64,000 nt of DNA, taken from assembly GCA_016296785.1 (NCBI GenBank), contig JAEDHX010000001.1, positions 18,562-82,561 on the forward strand, given 5' to 3'. The notes under the pieces were generated by a model that saw only the letters and a list, made by a program, of their open reading frames with translations, ran no database searches and was not told the origin of the DNA. This stretch comes from Coprococcus sp. (GTDB lineage: Bacteria > Bacillota > Clostridia > Lachnospirales > Lachnospiraceae). Made by a program: the position numbers and the translations under genes. Positions 27,481 to 36,710 of the stretch are shown in pieces; position 1 is the stretch's first letter; each line of letters starts with the position of its first letter.

Positions 27481-28679
27481 TGTTTACAGAATTCTTCTAT
27501 ACCCTTAAGAACAAGGGCTTAGATGTCTCTACAACTGAATGGCTTACATTACATGATGCACTCGATAAGGGCCTTGCTAATTCATCTTTGACAGATTTTT
27601 ATTACCTGGGAAGAATGATCCTTGTAAAGAGAGAATCTGATTATGATAAATATGATTTAGCTTTCATGGAGTATTTCAAAGGCGTAATTAGTGATAATGA
27701 GGTTCCCCAGCATATTCTCGATTTTCTTGATAAAGAGGATATGGAATTTGATGCTCAGAATAAGGAACTGTATAGCTATAATGTAAAGCGTGATTCAAAT
27801 GAAGTAAAAAGACTATTTAGAGAGCGAATAGGAGAACAGCATACAGAGCATAATGGCGGTAATTACTGGATAGGCACAAGCGGAGGTTCGGCGTTTGGTC
27901 ATCACGGAAGAAATCCCGGTGGAATTCGTGTTGGTGGTGAATCAGGAATGAGAACTGCCTTTCAGGTTATGGGTGAACGTAGATATGCAGATTTCAGGCA
28001 TGATAAGACACTTGATATAAGACAGTTTCAAGTTGCATTTAGAAGGCTTAGACAGTATTCTTCTAAACTGGATGTACCTAGAACTGAGCTTGATATTAAC
28101 AAAACTGTTGATTCAACCTGTGAAAATGGTGGTTTTCTACAATTGGAGTTTGATAAACCCAGAAAAAACACAGTAAAACTATTATTGCTTTTTGATAGTG
28201 GTGGGACAATGATGCCATTTGCTGAGCTTTCAAATAATTTATTTCAAGCCGTTCATAAAGCAAATCATTTCAAGGATGTAAAGACATATTATTTCCATAA
28301 TTGCATATATGGTAAGGTTTACAAAACACCTGAATGTGCGATGGGAGACTGGTATGATCTTGATTATATTTTCAGACATACAGACAAGGATTATAAGGTT
28401 ATTATTGTTGGTGATGCCCAAATGGCTCCTGAAGAATTGTTTGATTTGAATGGTAATTATAGTGGACCTAATGATGGCTATAGCGGATATGAATGGAATC
28501 AGCTTCTTAAATCAAAATATAAGAAGATTGTTTGGCTTAACCCAAGACGTCATGTAGGAATGTCTGACTCAGTTGGATGGATGGAGTCAGAAGAAGCACT
28601 TGCACAGCTTTATAATATGTATCCACTTACTGTTGATGGATTAAAAGAAGCTATTACAAAACTTATGGAAACAAAATGA
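27480..28679 (+). CDS. VWA-domain protein, CoxE-like, partner of the MoxR ATPase
   Basis: The 399-residue cytoplasmic protein has an N-terminal helical part and a C-terminal von Willebrand A domain. The metal site begins at LLLLFDSGGTMMP: the usual DxSxS reads DSGGT, a variant I associate with CoxE-like proteins. VIIVGDAQMAP supplies a later Asp. The stretch EHNGGNYWIGTSGGSAFGHHGRNPGG is rich in Gly and His and probably flexible. The ATG overlaps the MoxR stop, so the two are translated together. The client is unknown. Confidence 0.82.
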   Translation: MFTEFFYTLKNKGLDVSTTEWLTLHDALDKGLANSSLTDFYYLGRMILVKRESDYDKYDLAFMEYFKGVISDNEVPQHILDFLDKEDMEFDAQNKELYSYNVKRDSNEVKRLFRERIGEQHTEHNGGNYWIGTSGGSAFGHHGRNPGGIRVGGESGMRTAFQVMGERRYADFRHDKTLDIRQFQVAFRRLRQYSSKLDVPRTELDINKTVDSTCENGGFLQLEFDKPRKNTVKLLLLFDSGGTMMPFAELSNNLFQAVHKANHFKDVKTYYFHNCIYGKVYKTPECAMGDWYDLDYIFRHTDKDYKVIIVGDAQMAPEELFDLNGNYSGPNDGYSGYEWNQLLKSKYKKIVWLNPRRHVGMSDSVGWMESEEALAQLYNMYPLTVDGLKEAITKLMETK

Positions 28680-28689
28680 GGTGTATATT

Positions 28690-29619
28690 TTGACTGATCA
28701 TAATTTGGATATTACAAAAAATGAAAACTATAGCTTTGGCCTTTGCCTTGGAGGAGGCGGTGGAAAAGGCGCATATCATATTGGTGTATATAAAGCACTT
28801 GATGAATATGGGTATCTGGATAGGATTAATGCTATATCAGGTTCTTCTATTGGTGCATTAAATTTGCTTTTGTTTGCAATGAAGGATTATGAACTGGCAG
28901 AGAAATGCTGGGATGAGATTAACAGGAGTACGGTGTTTTCACCTGATATTGATCTTATTTTTAATGAAAAGTCCGGATTTATGTCAAGAAAAGAAATGCT
29001 TAATCTTATCGATAAGTATATTGATTTTAATAAACTGTATACCTCAGGAATTTCTTTATATGCAAATGTTACATATAAAGAAGGCGATATATATAAAGCT
29101 CGTTATATTCACTTAAATGAATATGAGAGAGAGCAGATAAAAACTATTGTAACGGCATCTTCAGCAATGCCTGTTTTATATGAAAGCGTTAGCTTTGAAG
29201 GAGCAGAGCTCATGGATGGCGGCTTATCAGATAATATACCCATTTATCCACTATATAATTATGAGAATAAAAGAAATATAATTATATGTGGACTTAATAA
29301 GGATAATAAAAAGGATTTGTCTAAGTATAATGATGCAGATTGTATGCTGATATATCCTAGTGTAAGTCTTGGAGATACCTTAGACGGAACATTGAATTTC
29401 TCTAAAGATGCTGTAAGATTTAGAAAGCTTCTTGGATACAAGGATACAATAAGAGCTATAAAGGTATACGAGAAGGACATGAATGTAATAAATAATCTAA
29501 ACTTATACGAGCATAATGATTTAGCAGAAATAACTGCTACATTGAATTATGAAGATATTACTTCCAGAGTTAATGAAACTCGCTCAAAGCTTGATGATAT
29601 TATTAACAGATATAGCTGA
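28690..29619 (+). CDS. Patatin-like phospholipase
   Basis: The 309-residue protein has the three patatin marks: the oxyanion glycine loop LGGGGGKGAYHIG, the nucleophile elbow GSSIGALN (Ser of GxSxG) and the dyad Asp in MDGGLSDN. Such enzymes hydrolyse acyl esters of lipids. No signal peptide is seen. I chose the TTG at 28690, with GAGG about 8 bp before it; GTG at 28681 would overlap that site. It starts 10 bp after the VWA gene, so the three genes may act together. Confidence 0.85.
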   Translation: MTDHNLDITKNENYSFGLCLGGGGGKGAYHIGVYKALDEYGYLDRINAISGSSIGALNLLLFAMKDYELAEKCWDEINRSTVFSPDIDLIFNEKSGFMSRKEMLNLIDKYIDFNKLYTSGISLYANVTYKEGDIYKARYIHLNEYEREQIKTIVTASSAMPVLYESVSFEGAELMDGGLSDNIPIYPLYNYENKRNIIICGLNKDNKKDLSKYNDADCMLIYPSVSLGDTLDGTLNFSKDAVRFRKLLGYKDTIRAIKVYEKDMNVINNLNLYEHNDLAEITATLNYEDITSRVNETRSKLDDIINRYS

Positions 29620-29642
29620 TTAATTAGAAACGGAGAAATACT

Positions 29643-31109
29643 ATGGAGATACTAAATCTAAAAGAACTTGATAAGGTAATGGACAGTATTGATATTAATA
29701 AGCCGGCGCCTGATACAGAGCCTTTTAGACAATATTATTTTATAAAGAAAAATAGAGAATATGTTAAGAAGAAATCAGAAGAATTAAACAGACCGCTTAC
29801 CTGTTCAGTTAATACATTTGGATGCCAGATGAATGTCAGAGATTCTGAAAAGCTGCTTGGTATTCTTGAACAGATGGGATACGTAAAGTCTGAGTCTGAA
29901 AATGCTGATTTTGTAATATATAATACATGTACTGTAAGAGAAAATGCTAATAGAAAGGTATATGGTCATCTTGGTATATTAAAGCATACAAAGAAAAGCA
30001 ATCCTGATATGATGATTGGTTTATGTGGTTGTATGATGCAAGAGCCTGATGAGATTGAGACTGTAAAAAACAAATATAAATTTGTTGATATAGTTTTTGG
30101 AACCCATAATGTCTATAAGCTTGCTGAAATCTATAACAACAGGATTATGGCAGATGGTCAGGTTATTGATATATGGGATGATACTGATTCAGTTGTAGAG
30201 GATTTACCGGCTACAAGAGAGTATCCATTTAAATCCGGAGTAAATATTATGTATGGATGTAATAATTTCTGTACATATTGTATTGTTCCTTATGTTAGAG
30301 GCCGTGAAAGAAGCAGAAAACCAGAGGATATAATTGATGAGATAAAAGCATTAGCTGATGACGGTGTTGTTGAGGTTATGCTTCTTGGACAAAATGTTAA
30401 TTCTTATGGAAAGGATCTTCCGGAAAAGGTCACATTTGCAGAGCTTCTTGAAAGAATATGCCAAATAGAGAAAATTAAGCGCGTAAGGTTCATGACCCCT
30501 CATCCTAAGGATTTATCTGATGAACTTATTGATGTTATAGCAAGAAATCCAAAAGTGTGTCGTCATATTCATTTGCCATTGCAGTCTGGTTCGACAAGAA
30601 TATTGAAGGCAATGAATCGTCATTATACTAAAGAGGAATACATTGCACTTGTAGAAAAAATAAGATCGCGTATTCCTGATGTATCTATTACTGCTGATAT
30701 TATTGTTGGTTTTCCTGGTGAAACAGAAGAGGATTTTCTAGATACATTAGATGTTGTTGAAAAGGTTCGGTATGATACTGCATTTACATTTATTTATTCT
30801 AAGAGAACAGGAACACCTGCTGCCAAAATGGAGCAGCTAGCTACAAAGGAAGAATTAAATGACAGATATAACAGACTCTATAACAGAGTTCTTCAAATTA
30901 GCGGTGAGATTACAAATTCCTTCAAAGGAAGAATAATGCCGGTTCTTGTTGAAGGTATAAGTGAGCAAAATGATAAGCTTCTTACAGGAAGATTGTCAAA
31001 TAATTTACTTGTACACTTTGAAGGCTGTAAACAGCTTATTGGTCAAATAGTTGATGTAGAACTAATTGATTGTAAGGGCTTTTATTTCATAGGAAGTCTA
31101 AAAGAATAA
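29643..31109 (+). CDS. miaB: tRNA-2-methylthio-N6-dimethylallyladenosine synthase
   Basis: MiaB adds a methylthio group to i6A37 of tRNAs, after MiaA has added the isopentenyl group. The 488-residue radical-SAM enzyme has an N-terminal [4Fe-4S] site with NTFGCQMNVRDSE and YNTCTVRENA, the radical-SAM cluster motif YGCNNFCTYCIVPYVRGRE (Cx3Cx2C), and a C-terminal TRAM domain from about residue 420. CGGAGAA precedes the ATG. It heads the mismatch-repair and tRNA-modification group, where miaA follows 5 kb later. Confidence 0.96.
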   Translation: MEILNLKELDKVMDSIDINKPAPDTEPFRQYYFIKKNREYVKKKSEELNRPLTCSVNTFGCQMNVRDSEKLLGILEQMGYVKSESENADFVIYNTCTVRENANRKVYGHLGILKHTKKSNPDMMIGLCGCMMQEPDEIETVKNKYKFVDIVFGTHNVYKLAEIYNNRIMADGQVIDIWDDTDSVVEDLPATREYPFKSGVNIMYGCNNFCTYCIVPYVRGRERSRKPEDIIDEIKALADDGVVEVMLLGQNVNSYGKDLPEKVTFAELLERICQIEKIKRVRFMTPHPKDLSDELIDVIARNPKVCRHIHLPLQSGSTRILKAMNRHYTKEEYIALVEKIRSRIPDVSITADIIVGFPGETEEDFLDTLDVVEKVRYDTAFTFIYSKRTGTPAAKMEQLATKEELNDRYNRLYNRVLQISGEITNSFKGRIMPVLVEGISEQNDKLLTGRLSNNLLVHFEGCKQLIGQIVDVELIDCKGFYFIGSLKE

Positions 31110-31116
31110 AAATATC

Positions 31117-31186
31117 GTAACTATTCAGAAACACATTTGCAGAAATGGTCAGCTTATTACAGATTTGCATGGCTCTGAATAGTTAC
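31117..31186. repeat. Palindromic intergenic element (REP/MITE-like)
   Basis: The arms GTAACTATTCAGA (31117-31129) and TCTGAATAGTTAC (31174-31186) are perfectly complementary over 13 bp and enclose 44 nt, with two direct copies of ATTTGCA inside. No T-run follows, so it is not an ordinary terminator. It nearly fills the gap between miaB and mutS. I recall similar GTAACT...TTCAG palindromes scattered between genes in Lachnospiraceae; only one copy is present here. Confidence 0.6.
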
Positions 31187-31220
31187 AAATTATCAAATTT
31201 ATAGAAATTGAGGTATAAAA

Positions 31221-33842
31221 ATGGCAGCATTAACACCAATGATGCAACAGTATATGGATGTAAAAGAGCAATATAAGGATTGTATTTTATTCTATAGACT
31301 GGGCGATTTTTATGAAATGTTTTTTGATGATGCTCTTACGGCATCAAAGGTATTAGAGATTACACTTACAGGTAGAGACTGTGGTCAGGAAGAGAGAGCT
31401 CCAATGTGCGGCGTTCCTTATCATGCCTGTGATATTTATCTGAATAAGCTTATTGAAAATGGATACAAGGTTGCAATATGTGAGCAGGTTGAAGATCCAA
31501 AGCTTGCAAAGGGCATAGTTAAAAGAGAGGTTATTCGAGTAGTTACTCCGGGTACTAATATGTCTGATGCAATACTTGAAGATAGTAAGAATAATTATCT
31601 GATGTGTATTTATGGTCATAATGAAAATTATGGCCTTTCGGTCGTTGATATAACAACAGGTGAGTTCTTTGCAAGTCATGTATCATCATGCGAGAAGCTT
31701 TATGATGAGATTAATAAGTATTCTCCTTCTGAAATAGTTGGAAATGATGAATTTCTTTCATCCTCTCTTGATTTCAATTATATGACTGACAGACTAAAGA
31801 TATCCATTTCTCCCATACCTGTTCATTATTTTGACAAGAAGCTATGTGAAGATGCAATTATGAGGCAGTTTCATGTTAGTAATATAGAAGGTCTTGGACT
31901 TAGTGATTTAGATGATGTAGCTATATCTATAGGTTCTTTAATTCAATATCTTCATAATACTCAGAAGAATGCGCTTTCTCATATAAATCATATTAATCTA
32001 TACTCTGTTGAAGATTTTATGATACTTGATAGTTCAACAAGAAGAAATCTTGAGCTCACGGAGACTCTTCGCGATAAACAAAAGAAAGGTTCGTTATTGT
32101 GGGTTCTTGATAAAACTAAAACTGCAATGGGAGCTAGAAAGCTTAGAGCAATGATTGAACAGCCATTGATTTCAAAGGATGAAATCAATGAACGTCTTGA
32201 TGCTATTGATGCACTTAATAATAATGTTATTGTAAGAGATGAGATTAGAGAATATTTGAATACAATATATGATCTTGAAAGACTGATGACAAGAATATCA
32301 CTTCGTACGGCAAATCCAAGAGATATGATTGCATTTAAGACATCTATAAAGCTTTTGCCATACATAAAGCAGCTATTAATGGACTTTGATAATGGGCTGC
32401 TTACATTAATTTGCAATAACATTGATGAGCTTTCTGACATATATGATTTGCTTGAAAGATCTATTAATGATGATCCGCCTATTATGATACGTGAAGGTGG
32501 CATTTTTAAGGATGGTTTCCTAGAGGATATTGATATACTAAAAAATGCTCGAACAGACGGTAAAAGCTGGCTAATGGATTTAGAGGCAAAAGAGAGAGAA
32601 TCAACAGGTATTAAGAATCTTAAAATAAAGTACAATAAAGTATTTGGGTATTATTTTGAGGTTACAAATTCATATAAGGATCTTGTTCCTGATTATTTTA
32701 TTAGAAAACAAACACTTGCAAATGCAGAAAGATATACAACAAAGGAGCTTGATGATTTAGCAGGGGAAATATTAGGTTCTTCTGATAAATTAGTTGCTTT
32801 AGAATATGAAACATATGTTAGTTTGCGCGATAGTATTGCAAATGAGCTTCTCCGGGTGCAAACAACTGCAAAATATATATCATTATTAGATGTCCTAGCT
32901 AGTTTGTCATATGTTTCAATGTCAAATGGCTATGTTAGACCAATGATTAATAATGATGGAATTATTGATATTAAGGATGGACGTCATCCTGTTGTTGAGA
33001 AAATGATAAGCAATGATAGCTTTATTGTTAATGATACCTTTCTTAATAATTATGAAAGCAGAATATCAATAATTACAGGACCAAATATGGCCGGTAAATC
33101 AACATATATGAGACAGACTGCTCTTATTGTACTTATGGCGCAGATAGGAAGCTTTGTTCCGGCAAAATATGCTGATATAGGTATATGCGACAGAATATTT
33201 ACAAGAGTCGGTGCTTCAGATGATCTTGCTTCAGGGCAATCAACTTTTATGGTTGAGATGAGTGAGGTTGCTAATATACTCCGAAATGCAACAAATAATA
33301 GCCTTCTTATTCTTGATGAGATTGGCCGTGGAACGAGTACTTATGATGGACTTTCAATAGCCTGGGCAGTAGTTGAATACATAAGCAATCAAAAGCTTTT
33401 AGGCGCTAAGACATTATTTGCAACTCATTATCATGAGCTTACTGAACTCGAAGGAAAACTATCTTCAGTAAATAACTATTGTATTGCTGTAAAAGAAGAT
33501 GGTGATAATATTGTATTTCTACGTAAAATTATTAAGGGTGGAGCTGATAGAAGCTATGGAATACAGGTTGCAAAGCTTGCCGGTGTGCCTGATATTGTTA
33601 TTAATAGGGCAAATGAGATATGTAATCAGTTAGTTGATGAGGATATTACCGATAAGCTAAAGAATATTAAAATTTCTAATGAACCAAAACCAAATAAGAA
33701 GAAAAATGACACTCAGATGTCTATGTTTGGTTCGCTTGAAGAAAGTCAGATAATTGATGAAATTAAGAATATTGATTTATCTAATATGACTCCTATGAAG
33801 GCACTTATATATATTAATGAGTTACAGGAGAGACTTAAATGA
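31221..33842 (+). CDS. mutS: DNA mismatch repair protein MutS
   Basis: MutS binds mismatches and starts repair with MutL. The 873-residue protein begins with the mismatch-contact motif GDFYEMFFDDA (Phe-x-Glu), and has Walker A ITGPNMAGKSTYMRQTA, Walker B LLILDEIGRGTSTYDG and LFATHYHELTELE near the end. The last about 60 residues end in a helical region similar to the tetramerisation or clamp-binding tail; MSMFG is a possible beta-clamp site. GAGG precedes the ATG. The stop overlaps the mutL start (ATGA). Confidence 0.97.
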   Translation: MAALTPMMQQYMDVKEQYKDCILFYRLGDFYEMFFDDALTASKVLEITLTGRDCGQEERAPMCGVPYHACDIYLNKLIENGYKVAICEQVEDPKLAKGIVKREVIRVVTPGTNMSDAILEDSKNNYLMCIYGHNENYGLSVVDITTGEFFASHVSSCEKLYDEINKYSPSEIVGNDEFLSSSLDFNYMTDRLKISISPIPVHYFDKKLCEDAIMRQFHVSNIEGLGLSDLDDVAISIGSLIQYLHNTQKNALSHINHINLYSVEDFMILDSSTRRNLELTETLRDKQKKGSLLWVLDKTKTAMGARKLRAMIEQPLISKDEINERLDAIDALNNNVIVRDEIREYLNTIYDLERLMTRISLRTANPRDMIAFKTSIKLLPYIKQLLMDFDNGLLTLICNNIDELSDIYDLLERSINDDPPIMIREGGIFKDGFLEDIDILKNARTDGKSWLMDLEAKERESTGIKNLKIKYNKVFGYYFEVTNSYKDLVPDYFIRKQTLANAERYTTKELDDLAGEILGSSDKLVALEYETYVSLRDSIANELLRVQTTAKYISLLDVLASLSYVSMSNGYVRPMINNDGIIDIKDGRHPVVEKMISNDSFIVNDTFLNNYESRISIITGPNMAGKSTYMRQTALIVLMAQIGSFVPAKYADIGICDRIFTRVGASDDLASGQSTFMVEMSEVANILRNATNNSLLILDEIGRGTSTYDGLSIAWAVVEYISNQKLLGAKTLFATHYHELTELEGKLSSVNNYCIAVKEDGDNIVFLRKIIKGGADRSYGIQVAKLAGVPDIVINRANEICNQLVDEDITDKLKNIKISNEPKPNKKKNDTQMSMFGSLEESQIIDEIKNIDLSNMTPMKALIYINELQERLK

Positions 33843-35749
33843 TTAGAGTCCTAGATGCTAATACAATTGATAAAATTGCAGCCGGTGAGGTTATTGAAAG
33901 GCCAAGCTCTGTTGTAAAAGAGCTTGTTGAGAATTCGATTGATTCAGGTGCTACTGCAATTACTGTTGAGATAAAGGAAGGCGGTATTTCATTTATTAGA
34001 ATTACTGATAATGGCATTGGTATTCCAAAGGATGAGGTTCCTACTGCCTTTCTTCGTCATGCAACAAGCAAGCTAATTACAGCTGAAGATTTACTTAGTA
34101 TATCATCATTAGGCTTTAGGGGAGAGGCATTATCAAGCATTTCAGCTGTATCTCAGGTTGAGATGATTACAAAGACTCCTGATAGCATTACCGGTACTCA
34201 TTATCAGATACATGGTGGTAAGGAGATAGAGAATTCGCAAATAGGTTGCCCAACCGGAACGACTATAATTGTACGTAATTTATTCTATAATACTCCGGCC
34301 AGAAAGAAATATATGAAGTCAGCAAGCACTGAGACATCATATATATATGATTTAGTTTGTAAGTTAAGTATGTCTCATACGAATATATCATTTAAGCTAA
34401 TAATTAATGCCACAGAAAAGATATTTACATCAGGCAATGGTAAGCTAAAGGATATAATATATCATATATATGGTAAAGATATTACAAATAATCTGATTGA
34501 GCTTAATATAAAGAATGATTATCTTAATATTCACGGATTTATTGCGAAGCCATGTATATCAAGAGGAAACAGAACTTTTGAGGACTATTTTGTTAATAGC
34601 AGATATATTAAGAGTAAGATTGTTACAAAAGCAATTGAAGATGCATACAGAACCTTTGTTATGGTTCATAAGTTTCCATTTACAGTTCTGAATTTTGATA
34701 TCAAACCTGAGCTTATTGATGTTAATATTCATCCATCTAAGATGGAATTAAAATTTGTAAATGAACAGGAAATATATGATTTTACATATAATTCCGTCAG
34801 AGAAGCCTTATTATTCAAGGAGTTAATACCATGTGTATCACCTCAAAAGAGTAAGGCCGCAGCTAATCCAATAAAAAGAGATATCGGAAAGAATCCCGAG
34901 CCTTTTGAAACAAATAGAAGAAATAATCAGATTGTAAGGGAAGAAAGTAATTATAATATAAAGAATGATGAAGCTATTAAGCCAACAATAAATAATACAA
35001 TAGCTTCAGAAACAAAGCCTGATATACAAAACAAGCCTGATATACAAATCAAGCCTGATATACAAAACAAGCCTGATATACAAAATAAGCCTGATATACA
35101 TAATAGTGTTATCACTGAGAAATATATTCAGGAATCCTTGTTTTCTGATCAATTCTTATCAGAGAAAGCGCGCATTAAGCATAAGCTTATTGGACAGCTG
35201 TTTGATACTTATTGGCTTATTGAATATGAAGATAAACTATTTATTATGGACCAGCATGCGGCACATGAAAAGGTAAAGTTTGAAGAGCTTATGACCAATT
35301 ACAAAACCAAGAAACCGGTTTCTCAATATCTGATGCCTCCTGCAGTTATTACATTATCTGCAGCTGAAGCAGATTATTTGAAATACAATATTGATATGTT
35401 TTTGGACATCGGCTATGAGGTTGAAGCATTTGGAGATAATGAATATAAGTTAAATGCTGTACCTGCTAATCTGTTTGGAATTGATGGCAGAGATTTATTT
35501 CTTGACTTTATTGGTGAGCTTGCAGGTATCAGTCAAAAGACAGCAATTGATGTTTTCATCAGTAAGCTTTCTACAATGGCTTGTAAGGCTGCAATTAAAG
35601 GAAATACATCAATTAGCTATGAAGAGGCAGATGCCTTATTAGATTCTCTTATGAGTCTTGAGAATCCATATACATGCCCACATGGAAGACCTACAATTAT
35701 TTCTATGACAAAGGCAGAAATTGAAAAGAAATTTAAACGAATTGTATAG
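33839..35749 (+). CDS. mutL: DNA mismatch repair protein MutL with endonuclease domain
   Basis: The 636-residue protein has the N-terminal GHKL ATPase with AGEVIERPSSVVKELVENSIDSG, DNGIGI and TSKL-type loops, and a C-terminal dimer domain with MDQHAAHEKVKFEEL (the DQHAx2Ex4E nickase motif), ACKAAIKG and CPHGRPT. Thus it is the nicking type of MutL used in bacteria without MutH. The linker between the domains contains five tandem hexapeptides of type KPDIQN (about residues 393-422), encoded by an 18-bp DNA repeat. Confidence 0.96.
   Translation: MIRVLDANTIDKIAAGEVIERPSSVVKELVENSIDSGATAITVEIKEGGISFIRITDNGIGIPKDEVPTAFLRHATSKLITAEDLLSISSLGFRGEALSSISAVSQVEMITKTPDSITGTHYQIHGGKEIENSQIGCPTGTTIIVRNLFYNTPARKKYMKSASTETSYIYDLVCKLSMSHTNISFKLIINATEKIFTSGNGKLKDIIYHIYGKDITNNLIELNIKNDYLNIHGFIAKPCISRGNRTFEDYFVNSRYIKSKIVTKAIEDAYRTFVMVHKFPFTVLNFDIKPELIDVNIHPSKMELKFVNEQEIYDFTYNSVREALLFKELIPCVSPQKSKAAANPIKRDIGKNPEPFETNRRNNQIVREESNYNIKNDEAIKPTINNTIASETKPDIQNKPDIQIKPDIQNKPDIQNKPDIHNSVITEKYIQESLFSDQFLSEKARIKHKLIGQLFDTYWLIEYEDKLFIMDQHAAHEKVKFEELMTNYKTKKPVSQYLMPPAVITLSAAEADYLKYNIDMFLDIGYEVEAFGDNEYKLNAVPANLFGIDGRDLFLDFIGELAGISQKTAIDVFISKLSTMACKAAIKGNTSISYEEADALLDSLMSLENPYTCPHGRPTIISMTKAEIEKKFKRIV
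35015..35104 (+). repeat. 18-bp tandem repeat inside the mutL linker
   Basis: Five consecutive copies of AAGCCTGATATACAAAAC, with small changes in copies 2, 4 and 5, encode KPDIQN, KPDIQI, KPDIQN, KPDIQN and KPDIHN. Copy loss or gain keeps the frame, so strain-to-strain length variation is likely. Confidence 0.92.
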
Positions 35750-35765
35750 AATAGAGGATTTTATT

Positions 35766-36710
35766 ATGAGTAATAAACCGCTTATAATTCTTACAGGACC
35801 TACAGCTGTTGGTAAAACAGATTTATCAATAGCCCTGGCAAAGTCAATTAGTGGAGAGATAATATCTGCTGATTCGATGCAGGTTTATAAAAAAATGAAT
35901 ATTGGAACAGCAAAGATTAAACCTGAAGAGATGTGTGGAATAAATCATTATTTGATTGATGTTCTTGAACCAAATGAAGATTTTAACGTTTGTATATTTC
36001 AACAAATGGCTCTTGATGCAATGAATCAAATCTATAATAATGGTCATATTCCTATTATTGTAGGTGGTACAGGCTTTTATATTCAGGCATTATTATATAA
36101 TATAGATTTCAAAGACAATGATGATGATATGGAATATCGTGAGTACTTATATTCACTTGCAAAGGAAAAAGGAAGTGAGTATATTCATGGTATGCTTGCT
36201 AAGGTTGATATAGCCTCAGCTGAAAAGATTCATCATAATAATATTAAGCGTGTTGTAAGAGCACTTGAGTTTTATAAAAAAACAGGAATGCCAATATCTA
36301 TCCATAATGAAGCTGAAAGAAATAAAAAGTCACCATATAATTATGAATATTTTGTGTTAAATGATTATCGTGACAAAATATATGATAGAATTGATAAACG
36401 CGTTGATATGATGATAAAAGAAGGTCTTATAGATGAAGTCAGCTCTCTATATAAAGAGGGATATAACAGAAATCTTGTTTCAATGCAGGGCTTAGGCTAT
36501 AAAGAAATTATTAGCTATTTAGAAGGTGAAATATCTTTAGATGAAGCGGTATATATACTAAAACGTGACACCAGACATTTTGCCAAAAGGCAGCTTACCT
36601 GGTTTAGGCGTGAAGAATCTACAACAATGGTTAATAAATATGAATTTGATGATAATAATCAAATTATAGAATATATGATTAATAGATTAAAAGAGAAGGA
36701 AATAATATGA
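35766..36710 (+). CDS. miaA: tRNA dimethylallyltransferase
   Basis: MiaA transfers the dimethylallyl group to A37 of tRNAs reading U-starting codons; MiaB, 5 kb upstream, modifies the product. The 314-residue protein has the P-loop LTGPTAVGKTDLS at about residues 9-21, ISADSMQVYKKMNIGTAK, VGGTGFYIQALLY and RDTRHFAKRQLTWFR, all family signatures. I chose the ATG at 35766 preceded by GAGG; a TTG at 35721 lies inside mutL. In Bacillus hfq follows miaA; here the next gene overlaps directly and no hfq is present. Confidence 0.95.
   Translation: MSNKPLIILTGPTAVGKTDLSIALAKSISGEIISADSMQVYKKMNIGTAKIKPEEMCGINHYLIDVLEPNEDFNVCIFQQMALDAMNQIYNNGHIPIIVGGTGFYIQALLYNIDFKDNDDDMEYREYLYSLAKEKGSEYIHGMLAKVDIASAEKIHHNNIKRVVRALEFYKKTGMPISIHNEAERNKKSPYNYEYFVLNDYRDKIYDRIDKRVDMMIKEGLIDEVSSLYKEGYNRNLVSMQGLGYKEIISYLEGEISLDEAVYILKRDTRHFAKRQLTWFRREESTTMVNKYEFDDNNQIIEYMINRLKEKEII

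Noticed and set aside
31988..32635. 215-codon open frame on the - strand
   Set aside because: It lies entirely opposite mutS, which has all catalytic motifs. Its composition (Ser/Ile-rich) is that of a mirror frame, and no ribosome site was seen.
35015..35104. Possible CRISPR-like repeats
   Set aside because: The units are 18 bp, contiguous without spacers, and lie in frame in the mutL linker.
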